Notes under the pieces: model-generated
Told to the model about the DNA's origin: nothing
What the model saw: only the letters and a program-made list of their open reading frames with translations
The model's database searches: none
Translations under genes and position numbers: made by a program
Shown: positions 33,227 to 45,031 of the stretch, piece by piece
Layout of the letters: each line of letters begins with the position of its first letter
Position numbering within the stretch: position 1 is the stretch's first letter
From: Castanea sativa
Lineage: Eukaryota > Streptophyta > Magnoliopsida > Fagales > Fagaceae
NCBI RefSeq assembly: GCF_040712315.1
Contig: NC_134017.1
Span: 5,982,001-6,046,000 of the forward strand
Reading direction: 5' to 3'
Length of the DNA stretch: 64,000 bases

Positions 33227-33489
33227 TTGAGTGCTATTCTAATGTTACAACCAAACATATGAATGAAATATTTATTCCATTATATCATCTTTTATTCTCA
33301 ATAATAAAAATTATCATTCCTTTTGTAATGTCCATTCAATGTACCAAATACACCCTTACCATAATCAAATTTACTTGTAAAAAAATTATAACCCAAAACC
33401 CCTATTCTTATTCTTTTGAATATTAATTAATGCAATAGATTTATAACATTCCATTGTCAAAACGCTAGTTGTAACATTAGAATATTTAG

Positions 33490-34543
33490 TGTAAAATTAT
33501 GATTTACAACTATGTTTATATGTTGGTTTTAATTCTGCGTTAAATTTGATTATATTTTTTTTTCAATCATTTCCTTGTATTTATTGTGGGATTTAATGTA
33601 AGGGTTGTGCGTGAGAGTATGGTTAAGATCTGTGAAGAAAGAGATTTCGTGACTGGCTCACGAGTGACAACTTGTGAAAGGCCACCTAAAAAGCACATGC
33701 TGGAATCTAACTAGTCTCATGCCAGGCTAGATTTTACGAGTCACTTCGCAAGTTAGGCCAAGTCACAAGTGACCCGCGAAACTCATTGGTTGGAGCTTTT
33801 TAAAGTGTGTTTATCTCATTCCTTTGCCAAGACTATATAAGCCCACTTTACCCACCAAATTGTAAGGAGTTCTTCAAAGGAACTTTTGAGAGAGAAAACC
33901 CTAGCTATACACTTAAAGTTAGAGATTGTAAACCCACAATCATCTACACTATTTTTCTAAAGTTTTCTCCTACTCCTACCTATCCATGTACATATCCTTG
34001 AAAGGTCCTTAGCCCAAACACTTACCTCATTCATTCTAAGTGTTGAGAGAAGTTTGGGCGCTTGTGGGAAGCATTAGAAGAAGCCATTGATTGGTGGATT
34101 CAATTTGGATCTAATTGCAAGATCTAGATCACTAGTGAAGATATGGCTCCATAAAGCCCATTGGTAGCTGCAACTTGGAGAGTTCAAGTACATTGGGTAG
34201 ATTAGGCGTAGAGCGTCTTTTTGATATTCGTGTACTCAAGCTTTATTCACTAGTGGATCGATTTCAGCTTAGAGAGTTGTGAAGAGGTTTTTCGCCGAGT
34301 ACTTCGGTTTTTCTTTGATAATACGTCTCAGTGTTATCTTGTATTTGCATCTCTCTTCCCTTACTCTTTAAGCTTTATATTTATCATTGCTAGCTTGTGG
34401 TTATGGCTTAGAGAGTTGTTCCGGTTATTGCATATCATTTACTCTTGTTTCGTACTTAAATAAGTTAGTGTAAAAGAAATTAAGCCGTAATTTAAAATTG
34501 GAGGTCTAACTAGCTATAGTGTTTTACAATAATTGAGCCATTT
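33490..34543 (+). mobile_element. Solo LTR, about 1.05 kb
   Basis: Starts TGTAAAATTATGATTTAC. Ends near TTGAGCCA (34533-34540). A TATA CTATATAAGCCC is at about 33832. Comparison with copy 2 of the duplicated block shows the empty site (ATATTTAGTAATCTTC), which places the insertion to within a few bases; the flanks TTTAG and TTTAA look like an eroded target duplication. The family matches the fragment in gag at 26217. Confidence 0.75.
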
Positions 34544-34622
34544 TTTAATAATCTTCTCAAATAGGAGACGTTAACCTAAATTATCATATTATAATTTTTA
34601 TGTTATGCTTTATTATGATTCG

Positions 34623-35821
34623 CTAGCTTGTAATACCATGGATATGCAAGAATACACTTAAATATATACAATAAGATGCATAATATAATTATTATATATA
34701 AAATTGAAATACTATTAATAGTCATTTTTATATTTTGTTAACTCTTTAAAAAATTTTGTAAGGATATTATTAGGTATAAAATGTAAATTGTCTATCTTTT
34801 ATTATTATTTATTTTGTGAAGTACTTTTTATTTATTTATTTATTTTTTACGATTCATTTATTCTAAACTCTTTGGTTTTTGTATTTAATAACTCATTTGG
34901 ATAAATTGTAAGTGCATAATTGTACCCGGACCCAAAAACAAGAGTTGGGTTCAAGCCTAATGAGCCTTATGCAATAAGATTTGTAGAGTATGGATTTGAA
35001 ATTTAGGTTCGAGATGTTGGAAGTTTGATTAGCAGGCTAGAATGCCATAGTCTATGCAAATGGTGAATGAATACAACAAAGAAACCTCCTCGGACGTAAG
35101 CCGAGGACAATTTGTATGCATATACTCTCTTTCTATGACAAAGTTTACAACTCTTTGTTCCTGCTTTCTCTCAGTAGAAAATATAGATCGCCCCTTCTCT
35201 TTCTTCTCTCGTTTCCTTATATACTTCTTCTTCACTGGTTCATCCTCGTGTCATACAAATCTTCCCCCCAGATACTTGTCCCATCCACCACCTTCTTGAA
35301 GTCTTCAAATAATAGCAGGGAAGCTGAATCCTACTGTTTATAGGTCATTTCCCCATTAATGTGGCCAGGGAGGTAGATGTAAGGTCTTTAATGTGGAGGT
35401 AGCAACCTTTTCCTTAGATATTTCTCTCACATCCTTACTTCTAGAGGGTACTTGGATCACCCTCTTATCCATCAATTTTTCTAGAATTCTGCCTTTAACT
35501 CATTTAGCAAGTCCCAGGGTCATCACTGGGCCTGTCCGAGGAGACATTACTCCTCGGACAACTCCTTGGACTTTTACAGTGCAGACTGACTTGTGGGCCT
35601 GGAGGCCATGGAGGTTATGGAGGCCATGACCAAAAACAAACTGGTACCAGCCAATCAGGCCCAAAGCCCAAATGTTTATTTAGGAGTTGTCACCCCCCAC
35701 ATAAATATTTATGATGTAGTCACACATTTGATTCTAAAATTAAGAAATAAAACTCTATAAGAATATATAATTTAAGACACATGGCGCAATATTGAAACTT
35801 TAATTTAAAATTGTATATAGA
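34623..35821 (-). mobile_element. Probable Helitron remnant, itself carrying a solo LTR
   Basis: The paralogous block lacks exactly this stretch. The plus-strand left edge CTAGCTTGTAATACC resembles the CTAG end of the Helitrons at 22454 and 62446, and the right edge TATATAGA|T matches their TC start. It contains the family motif GACACATGGCGCAA at 35777. Without the LTR (34917-35701) only about 0.4 kb remains. Confidence 0.55.
34917..35701 (+). mobile_element. Solo LTR, 785 bp, with target duplication
   Basis: TGTAAGTGCATAATTG to TGTCACCCCCCACA, flanked by TAAAT at 34912-34916 and 35702-35706. It contains a self-complementary CCTCGGACGTAAGCCGAGG (35090-35108) and a TATATACTTC near 35218. It is probably gypsy; the internal region was lost by LTR recombination. 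Confidence 0.85.
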
Positions 35822-36932
35822 TTTCTGAGTTCACAATTTGAAGTTCCTGAATCATGCATGGCTCTTTACTCTCTCTCTCTCTCTCTCTCTTTTCTTTTCT
35901 TTTTTTTGTTTTTTTTTTGTTTGAGAAATGCACTACTCTTTACTTGAACCCAATAGTTTCATTTTCTAGGGGAACTTTTCATTGGTCCACCACTTTGGCA
36001 TGAAGACCTAATTGAGAAATGCTTCAAGAATCCATATTCTGAAATGCCCATATAAGTACACATATTTTTCATATCAAAACAAAAAACTTATCCACACTCT
36101 AAAAACTATGTACGATTCAATTAAACAAAACAGAATATAAGCTATATCAGATAAATACTGATGGCTAGACAAATAGTTGTTGAATAACTCTAGATCAACC
36201 AATACATTTTTCACATATTACTTTCTGAATAGTATTGTTTTCTTTACTCCTCATAATCTAACAGGATTTTTAATTTAAGTTATTATAGAGGAAAAACCCA
36301 AACAAATGTCCACCCAACCTTAATTTTTCTTGAGTTGAGTTTGGTGGTTCAAAATGTCATAATCAAAACAATGGCATCCTTTTCTACATAATAAATTATT
36401 TTAAATTTCTTCAAGGGCTAAAAAGCAAATTTTAAATTGCATTCCTCTTTTACAGTTGTACTAACTATACTAAATTCTTTCCTGCTATCATAAAAAATTC
36501 TGTGTCTTATTCTAATGACAACTCATCATATATGGATTTGTTATGTACAATTCAAATATATGTATACACATCGCATCCACATGCATGGTTTTGATGCCCA
36601 GGTTCAATGTCAAGCCTCATCAAAACCAAGAATGCGGATGCGGTGTCAAGTATTTTTAATTTTACTTTGTAACACTATAGAAGAGCAAACAAATAACATG
36701 TAACTTGCTATTTTAGTTGCAAATCTGTCATTGAAATGTTCAAAACTTTTAGTCCGGCCATGTCGCGTCATGGATTTTTTATTATTATTTTACATATTGA
36801 CACAGTATGGGACAAACATTGAAACATACCAGGCAACATATATTCTATTTTATATTTCATTAACTAACTTGCTATTGTTTTTGTCATGTCATGTCACTTC
36901 ATTGTTAAGTGAAATTCATTTGCCATCAAATG

Positions 36933-36964
<32 letters not shown>

Positions 36965-37369
36965 AAAAGAGAGTGGTCCATGTGCACAGTGGCTCAACTA
37001 AAGTTTTTATTTTTATTTTTTTATTCTATATTTTATTTTTTATCTTTAAATGTTTGAGTCATAACCAAAGGCAAAAAATTCCTCCTCTACGCATGTTGTT
37101 TTGCTCTCTTAATTTATTTATTTTATCAAAAACAAAATTGTTTTAATCCCGTTGGTATCTTTGAAAAATACCGTCATCGCCAAAACGTGTGTGAACTTTA
37201 GAAACCAAATCGAACAAGTTCATATACTCTCATTGAACATTAGATTGAACAAGTTAATTTACTTCAATTGAACAAAATTACATTGAGGAATTTCAAGAAT
37301 TTATGGGATATAATTATTTTTGACTAAGTTTGGACAAAATATATATTGAATCATCCTGTCAAATTAGAT

Positions 37370-37575
37370 ATACCAAAATGTGTCTATTGAAATGTTATAA
37401 TTCTTAATATTGAATATACCAAAATGTATCTATTGACCAAAAATATACCTTCTGAATGAATATGTGCCGATTGATCCAAAAAATATCTATTGACCAAAAA
37501 TATGCCTATTGAATAAAAAATGTCTATTGACAGAAAATGTGTCTATTGATTGAAAATGTGTTTATTGAAAAATGA
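37370..37575 (+). repeat. Imperfect minisatellite, about 19-bp unit
   Basis: Nine or ten degenerate units of the form AAAATGTGTCTATTGAnn follow one another between the two copies of the duplicated block. Confidence 0.8.
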
Positions 37576-37688
37576 AAAGGTAGAACTATTGATTTTAAAA
37601 TGTAGACATGACATTAATTTAGGTTACCATATAGCTCAATAAAGTGAGTTCAACAAATAGTCAAATTTTTCACTTTTATACTATTATA

Positions 37689-39405
37689 TAGATATAATTT
37701 TATAACTTTCCACTGTCAACGCGTAGGTTGTAACATTAGAATATTTAGTAATCTTCTGTTAACCTAAATTATCAAATTATAATTTTTATGTTATGCTTTA
37801 TTTCGACTTCATTGTTGAGTTCATGATTTGAAGTTTCTGTATCGTGCACTACGCTTTTCTTTTCTTTTTTCCCTATTTTTTTTTTGGTTGAGAAATGCAC
37901 TACTCTTTACTTGAACCCCAATAGTTTCATTTTCTAGAGGGACGTTTGATTGGTCCACCACTTTGGTATCAAGACCTGACAAGGAAATACTGCTTCAAGA
38001 ATCCATATTATGAAATACCCATATAAGTATCAATATTTCTCTTATTAAAACAAACAACTTACCCACTCTCCAAACCATGTAAACTCCAATTAAACAAAAC
38101 ATAATATAAACCATATCAGAAAGATATTGTTGGCTAGACAAATAGTTGTTGAATAACTCTAGATCAACACATTTTTCATATTACTTTCATGAATAGTGTT
38201 GTTTTCCTTACTCCTAATAATCTACAAGATTTTTAATTTAAGTTAATAGCCTACAACAAATGTCCACCCAACCTTAATTTTTCTTGTGTTGAGTTTGGTC
38301 GTACAAAATGTCATGACTGTTAATCACAACGATGGCATCCTTTTCTACATGATAATTTTTTTTTTATAAATTTCTTCAAGGTCTAGAAAAAGCAAATGTT
38401 ACATTGCATTGCTTGTACTAACTATGCTATCATAAGTAATTCTCATATGTCTTACTTATTCTAATGACAACTTATCTTAAATGTAGACATATTTGTTCCA
38501 ATTAGCTCAACTAATAAAGTTTCAAATAGTTGTATAAAATATTTGAGATTTAATCCTTGTAGATACCAAAAACTTATTAATGTCTTAATCTAATGGTAAA
38601 AAACTATTATCAAGAACATATGTAATAGGTTGAAATCCTTAAAAAAGAAAAAAAAGTAAATGTACAAAAATAATTAATGTCAACTTGTAAAGGATTTGTT
38701 GTGTACAATGCAAGCCAACCGTACGTAATGACTGACATAACCCTTGAGTTGGAGGTCAAGTTAAGAAGGGTCGACATTGACCACCGGGAATCTAGCTACC
38801 ATTTGACATGTTCAAAACTTTTAGTGCATGCATATATGCGGTGTCATTGATTTTTAATTTTACTTGGAAACAATATAGAACAAACATATAACAGGCAACT
38901 TGCTATTTTAGTTGCAAATCTTCCATTGAAATATTCAAAACTTATAGTCATGGGTTTATTTATTTATTATTATTTATTATTATTATTATTACATTGACAC
39001 AATATGGGTCAAACATGCTAGGCAACATGCTATTTCATTTGCTACGTTTCTATCATGGTTTGTCATGTGGGGCGGCTTGATTGTAAAGTGCAAATCTGGT
39101 TGCAATTTGCCATCAAATGACATTATATCTATTACTCCACAGTTGTCCATGTGCACACTACTGTTTTTATATTTGAGTAACTAAACAATTACAAACTGCT
39201 CGTATTCAAATTTCAAATGCAAAATTCTCCTCCTAAACATATGTCGTTTTGGTGTCTTAATTTTTTATTAAAATAAAAAAAAGGATTAATCCAATCCACT
39301 TGAGATGTTTGAAACCCATCATCGCCAAAACGTGTTGAACTTTAAAAACCAAATTGTACAGGTTTTTTCACTTCAATTGAACATTAAATTGAGGAATTTC
39401 AAGAA
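37689..39405 (+). repeat. Intergenic block, copy 2
   Basis: Tandem paralogue of 33437-37306 in the same orientation. It lacks both insertions of copy 1 but carries a SINE (38491-38656) absent from copy 1. An (ATT)n tract is at 38956-38992. Confidence 0.85.
38491..38656 (+). mobile_element. tRNA-derived SINE, plus strand
   Basis: Box-A-like TTAGCTCAACTAA at about 38502, a box-B-like remnant GAGATTTAATCC, a body with TGTCTTAATCTAATGGTAA and an A-rich tail at 38639-38655. Flanks share TAAATGTA (38478 and 38657). The paralogous block has no such insertion. Confidence 0.75.
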
Positions 39406-39732
39406 TTCCCCAAAAGAAAAAGGATCATCCTGTCTTTTGCCTTCCTAAACAAATTGAAATCTTCCTTTAATTTGATTATTTATTGGCGATGACAAAAATG
39501 TCTCACCACAACCTGCCTTACTTTGCCGTACACCCAAGTGTGTATATATTTATTTTTATTTAATATATATTTAAATTAAGAAAAAAAACTGATATAATTT
39601 TGTAGGTATTGTACTATTAGTTTTTTAATTAAATTCAACTGTATGACTATAAGTTTTATTAGCCAATGTAACAATATGATTAAATCTATTGGTACTAATA
39701 TGAAACTATAACTAAGTTTTACTTTTTAAAAT

Positions 39733-39768
39733 TATTTATATTTATATTTATATTTATATTTATCATTT
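39733..39768. repeat. (TTTATA)n short tandem repeat
   Basis: Several TTTATA units in AT-rich sequence. Confidence 0.85.
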
Positions 39769-39973
39769 AATATTTTATACATTCCTATTAATGATTTTAT
39801 TTATTTTATAAGTATCCTATTACCATCCTTAAATGTGTCCCTCTTTATCAGCAGTCTCACCATTGCGGATAACAAAAAGCCTACACCCTCCCCACCTCAA
39901 CTTGTCATGCTCATGCCACATACGGGTTTCCCCCATGACACAGAGAAGGTATATGGCACACATGATCTAGCCT

Positions 39974-40445
39974 TGTTGTTATGATCTTAGTATTCCACAT
40001 GGATTAAGTATAATATTAATCATGTGTTTATAAACTCTTAAGCGCCTTCTCCTTGCAAGCTGGTTTTAAAGAGTGAGTTTCATTCATGGATTTGTAACAT
40101 TTGGTACTAGAGCTAACTACCATGTTGAGTAACCGGATGTAACTCATTGAATATGGGATCAAATGAGTTGCGGCTTGGTAGTCGGATCCCGAAAGGGGCA
40201 ACCTAAAGGCTAAATTAAAATAACTAATAGGTGAGTGGAGCCACTAAAAGAGAAAGTGCTACAATTGGGTCAATGTTGCTAGAGTGAGCCGTCGTGAACG
40301 TCAGTTGCGGAGCATGGTGGTATGCTATGATCCTAGTGTCCCATATGAATTAAGAATAAGTTTAACCATGTATTTATAAGCTCTTAGATACCCTCCTCTT
40401 GCAAGTCAGTTTTTAAGGATAAGTTTTACCCATGATTTTGTAAGA
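39974..40445 (+). mobile_element. TRIM-like miniature LTR retrotransposon
   Basis: Two direct repeats of about 126 bp (39974-40099, TGTTGTTATGATC to TTTGTAACA) and about 131 bp (40315-40445) flank a 215-bp core with no ORF. Shared order: ATGATC.TAGT, ATGAATTAAG/ATGGATTAAG, ATAA.CTCTTA, CTTGCAAG, CATGGATTTTGTAA-type ends. A primer-site-like TGGTACTAGAGCT begins at 40102 directly after the left repeat. No clear target duplication. Confidence 0.7.
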
Positions 40446-41646
40446 CTCGGCCTGCCCCACCCCAACAAAGGAAAGTTTGATATTATTTTGTTCAAATCTG
40501 GATCAAACGACATTAGATCAGTGCAAACTGCAAACTAAATGCAGTTGGAAAGTGTGTAACTATATAAGACAAGTTTTGATTTGAGGTTTTGAGTGTAACA
40601 AAAGATCAAGTACTCGACCTCATGGAAACAAGATACCATATTATAATGCTGTAGTTCCAAAAATGGGATCGCTAAGCTTTGAACTTGGTAAGAACAGAAA
40701 TTAGCATTACAAGTTTTCCTACAATCTTGCTAAGCGATATTGAGGATAGTAAAGTCAAGAATTAGAGCATCCACGATGAGCTCAATAAAATCCGTTTTTT
40801 TTTCTAAATTTTGGTTGGTGAAACCATTTTTGGGTCTCCAACAAACTCGCCAGCAGCTCAACAAAATTTTCAGAAGTTACAATAATGTAGCAACATCAAA
40901 TAATTTTTGACCAATATATTATTCTCTCTCTCTCTCTCTCTCAGCCTTGCCGATCTATGCCGTCATGCGGAAGGACGTCAAGCCAGTAGGCATCTTACAT
41001 ATGCGTGTGAAATGCAAGCAAGACCACATCACCATTTGTGGGTCAATCTGAACCTGGTATCAATACATATATTTTGAAAAAAAAATTATATTAGTATTCT
41101 TGTTGTTAATACATGACAATAACTTGTTGAATAATTATTTAGTACTTCAAAAATATAGGGATGTGGTACTTCTTCCAATCACATAATTTAATTAGTGAGA
41201 TTTATCATTCTAATTAAAGAAGAGATTACATGTTGTAGTATCTCTCTTCTGAATAATTTTCTGAAACACCTCCCCTCTTCATTCCCAACTGAACAATTCA
41301 AACTTTAAGCTGAAAGCCATTCCATTTGCTACACCTAATCTATTGTCTATTCTCATTGTTGCGGTAATTCTGACATTTGAACAATGTATCCCCCTCGATC
41401 TTCTTGTCATCAAAGCAAACAACGTAATTTGAAGTTCCTCTTTCGTTTTCTCTCCAAAAAAAGATACACAAAAGAAAGCTCCTTCGTAGCTTTGTTTTGC
41501 TTATCTACAAACACCATGGCCTTCTTATATATTTGTAATTTCTAAACTCAGTCCTACCTGTGCTATACCACCTATTTTGGCTATTTTGCTTATGTACATA
41601 TTTAGAGGTTCTTCTATATATATATATATTTTTTGGTGAAAAAAAG
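40446..41646. other. Intergenic sequence without a gene
   Basis: A (CT)n tract is at 40923-40943. GAGCATCCACGATGAGCTC near 40766 resembles the ends of common plant MITEs, but I could not find the other end. No coding frame is supported. Confidence 0.5.
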
Positions 41647-41848
41647 TTAATAATTTACCTCCATCATAATTTAGGATTATTATATTTTCCAACCATAAGA
41701 AAACCTAAGAATATGATGAGTGTTATGTATGGAAAAATGTTAATAATTTTAATATATGGTTTAAACACATAATACTCATCAGACCTGTAGATATTTTTGT
41801 AATTAAAAAATGTAGTAATTTTAATTTATAATAGATGTAAATTATTAA
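41647..41848. mobile_element. Foldback MITE-like inverted repeat
   Basis: Two imperfect arms of about 80 bp pair with each other: the left arm starts TTAATAATTTACCTCCAT and ends ATGATGAGTGTTATGT (about 41730); the right arm starts ACATAATACTCATCAG (about 41768) and ends ATGTAAATTATTAA. The loop is about 40 bp. No target duplication was found. Confidence 0.6.
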
Positions 41849-42756
41849 TCTGTACAAAAAAACAAAAAAACAAAAAAAAGTCTCTGAATACGCACATGAG
41901 TGCGTGCTCAACTCATTAAAAATTTCTTGTGACTGCTTGCTCAAAACCTATGCAAATGATGTTCCTTTCTGATTTCCCATGTGTTGTAGAGTGGAGAAAA
42001 TATAGGTGTTGGATCTTTGCCCATGACCAGTCATAAGATAGTCGGATTAGAAATTATAAGAATGGGTTTTTGAAATTTCTTGATTGATTTTCTTAGTTAG
42101 CATCCAACAGGTCCGGAGTTGGTCACTCATTCCGCTCTTTGCTCCATTTTGCTTTCCCTTTTATCTTATACTCACTCAGCTTTAGTTTCCTTGGGTTCAC
42201 CTTTTGTGCTTGAGACAGAACTTGGGCCTTATATTTTAATGGCCCATTTAATTCTTTGGGTGTCCCGTTTTATGGGAATAGGAATTTTAAGATTTAACCC
42301 GGAGTGCCATGGGCTCTACGCCTGATTTGTGAGATGAGTAAACTTTGAGCTTATTGGGCCCAATACATGCATGTGTGTGTATATATATATTTTGTGGGTC
42401 TTTAAGGCCAGTTAATCCTCCTCTCCATTTTTACGACAATTGAATTACTAGAAAGAAAAAAAAAATTAACTAAACCATTGAACAATGAAAATCTGTTAAG
42501 ATTATTTCACAAAAGAAAAATATCTGGACAACCATCAAAGAAAAAAATGGCAATACTGCCATAGTCACAACAAAAGCTTTTCAATATTTCAAAAGCAACA
42601 ATGATATACCAAACAAAAAAAAAATTGAAAAAAAAGTATTAAGCTTTTGTTAAGCTCTATAAATAAACTAAAATTCCTTATTAACCAAAGAAAGAATGAG
42701 AGATGGTGAATGAAAATTTCATTATAGCAGTGCTTTTAATTATTTAATTATGAAAT
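41849..42756. other. Intergenic sequence without a supported gene
   Basis: A short frame at 42119-42325 has no recognised domain. An (AT)n tract lies near 42380, and AT-rich sequence leads up to the next LTR. Confidence 0.45.
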
Positions 42757-43620
42757 TTTTAGGTTTTAAAGATTTAGAATCATTATTGTATTGTGTTGGC
42801 AAAACGAGAACAAAATATGTCTAGTCTAGGATTTTTAAGCAATGCTTAAATAAGGTTGTTTCAAGTTTTGAAGTCTAGTTGATTGCAAAAAAGAAGAGTG
42901 AAGTTTTGTCTTTCTCAACCAATTGAGAATTAGGCTCGTCCGATCGAAAATCGCAAGCATAGTTTTTGTAGAATTTTTAAGCAGGCCCAAAGCTTGCGAA
43001 AACGTTTAGGATTTCATCTAAACTTCTCCACATATAAAAGGGAAACCTTAGCCACGTTTTGAGGGTGCTGAAGAAAACTTGTGTGTTACTCTTTGTGAAA
43101 TTTGAGAGGTTTTGTACCTTCTAACTATAGAAGAATCTACCAAAGCCAAAACTACAATCAAGCATGGTAGAACTAGTTGCTGCATCAAGATCAACAAGTG
43201 AAGGTGATCTGAAACTTTTGAGTGGGATCTCAAAGTCACAAGCAATGTAGCTTATGTTGCTGTAAATCCAAGAAGAGAAAGAGTTTATGGATTCGGAACT
43301 TGCATGTGGTTTTGTCAGTAATTTACTACTGGAGGTAGCATTAGATTTAGGGTTAAATCTTTTGTAAAAATTTCAATTCTCTTATAGTAGATTTGGTTTA
43401 CCTTGAGGATAGCTAGGTCAAATCCTCCTTAAGTTTTTACCTTGAAACGATTCGTTTCATTGGTTTTCCTAGGTCATCATATTGTGGTGTTATTTACTTT
43501 TTCACATCTTTGCATGATATGATTTATTTGTGTTTAACTTAGATTTGAATAATAAACGTAATAATCAACTTTAATTAATTAAGCTAAACAATCTGGTTTA
43601 AGGGTCTAAATGAACAAACA
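42757..43620 (+). repeat. Left LTR of second SIRE-like element
   Basis: About 864 bp. The first bases read TTTTAGG where the partner has TGTTAGG, so the terminal TG is mutated. Ends AAATGAACAAACA. Confidence 0.85.
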
Positions 43621-43825
43621 ATTGGTATCAGAGCAGGTTAGCTCCTGTTTAAAGGTATTTTTACCAAGCGTTGATCCTTGACCCCTTCTATCATGGATTC
43701 CTTGTCTTGTTTTTTTAAAGTAACTAGGATGAGAATTGAATCTATTTTCTCTTGTTCACTATGGCTTTTTAGATGTGCTAAACCTATCCTTGAATGTTTA
43801 CATATAACTACTTCCTGCAATAATT

Positions 43826-44180
43826 ATGTCTATTATAACCGCCTTAATGGCATGTGATACTTGTCTTTGGTATTTGGTTAGTGGTTGTTCTAGGCATATG
43901 ACAAGTAATAAAGCCTTGTTCAAGACTCTTTTTGAAAAAGATTGGTACTGTCACCTTTGGAGATGGAAGCAAGTCGGTCTTCTGAGGAATTGGAACAATA
44001 GACATTCCAGGGCTGCTTGTGTTTGAAGATGTGTGGTTCGTGGATGGGTTGAAGGCAAACTTGTTGAGCATCAGTCAAATTTGTGACAATGGGCTGAATG
44101 TATTGTTCACCAAGGTTGAATGTGAGATATGTGATGAAGGAGGTGACTGCATATGTGTTGGTATAAGAACAACTTGATAT
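43826..44180 (+). pseudogene. SIRE-like protease, active-site Asp lost
   Basis: The frame reads CDTCLWYLVSGCSRHMTSNKALF in part. The D-S-G active site of Copia proteases appears as V-S-G (about 43876-43885), so the catalytic Asp is Val. A frameshift near 43945 follows. Confidence 0.8.
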
Positions 44181-44199
44181 AGTGTAAAAATTAATTAGG

Positions 44200-45010
44200 T
44201 GGATTTGTGGCATCAACGGTTAGGACATGCTAGTCACAAAAAATAGAGAAAATCTCTAATTTTGAGGCAGTTCTCGAGTTACCAAAGTTTGAAAAGATAG
44301 AGAAAAGTATTTGTGGACCATGTCAGATTGGCAAATGAGTGAAAGCTAGGCATCCATCAATCAGTGAAGTTCAGACATCTAGACCTTTGGAGTTACTACA
44401 TATTGATCTCATAGGTCCTACCAGAGTTCAAAGCTTAGGTGGAATGAAGTACATCCTCATTGTAGTGGATGATTTTACAAGATACACTTGGGTGGTTCTT
44501 TTGAAAGATAAGTCAGAAGTTGCTGACAAGATGATTCATCTATGCAAGAAGTTGCAAGTAGAGAAGAATATCTAGATTGCTCGGATTAGAAGTGATCATG
44601 GAAGAGAATTTGAGAACTTAAGACTCATATCCTTTTGCAATGATCAAGGAACAAAACAAGAGTTCTCTGCACCCAAGACACCTCAACAAAATGGATTTGT
44701 GGAAAGAAAAAATAGTGTAATTCAAGAGGTGCCTAGGGTTATGCTGAATAATAAAAGCATGCCAAAATCTTTTTGGGGAGAAGCTGTAAACACTTCATGT
44801 CATACCTTTAATAGAGTGTACTTCCGTCTTGATACAAAGAAAACTCCATATGAACTTTGGAGAGGGAAGAAACCTGTTGTGAAATATTTCAAAGTTTTTG
44901 GTAGTGACTGTTACATCCTTCGAGACTGAGAGAATCTGGAGAAATTTGATGCAAAAAGCAATAAAGGGTTCTTTCTTGGGTATTCTACATCAAGCAGAGC
45001 ATACCAGGTA
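44200..45010 (+). pseudogene. SIRE-like integrase, DDE residues kept but frame broken
   Basis: The zinc-binding part has HQRLGHAS, and CGPCQIGK before a TGA at 44336. The core at 44339-44929 keeps HIDLIGPT, IRSDHGREF (after a TAG at 44573) and NGFVERKNS, that is Asp, Asp and Glu. The stop at 44927 follows CYILRD. Confidence 0.85.
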
Positions 45011-45031
45011 TATAATCTCAGAACGAAAATT

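Larger units (their letters stand above)
33437..37306 (+). repeat. Intergenic block, copy 1 (with insertions)
   Basis: The same ordered sequence as 37689-39405, once two insertions (about 33490-34543 and 34623-35821) are removed. Anchors: TAACATTAGAATATTTAG, TAATTTTTATGTTATGCTTT, GAGAAATGCACTACTCTTTA, TTGGTCCACCACTTTGG, CAAATAGTTGTTGAATAACT, CATCGCCAAAACGTGT. It has no coding content; a (CT)n tract is at 35867-35890 and an (AT)n(AC)n tract at 36938-36963. Confidence 0.85.

Noticed and set aside
37000..37060. Exon-like ORF 36731-37057
   Set aside because: Hydrophobic frame over AT microsatellite and T-rich sequence; not kept in the paralogous block.
40766..40790. MITE beginning GAGCATCCACGATGAG
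   Set aside because: The matching opposite end and target duplication were not found.
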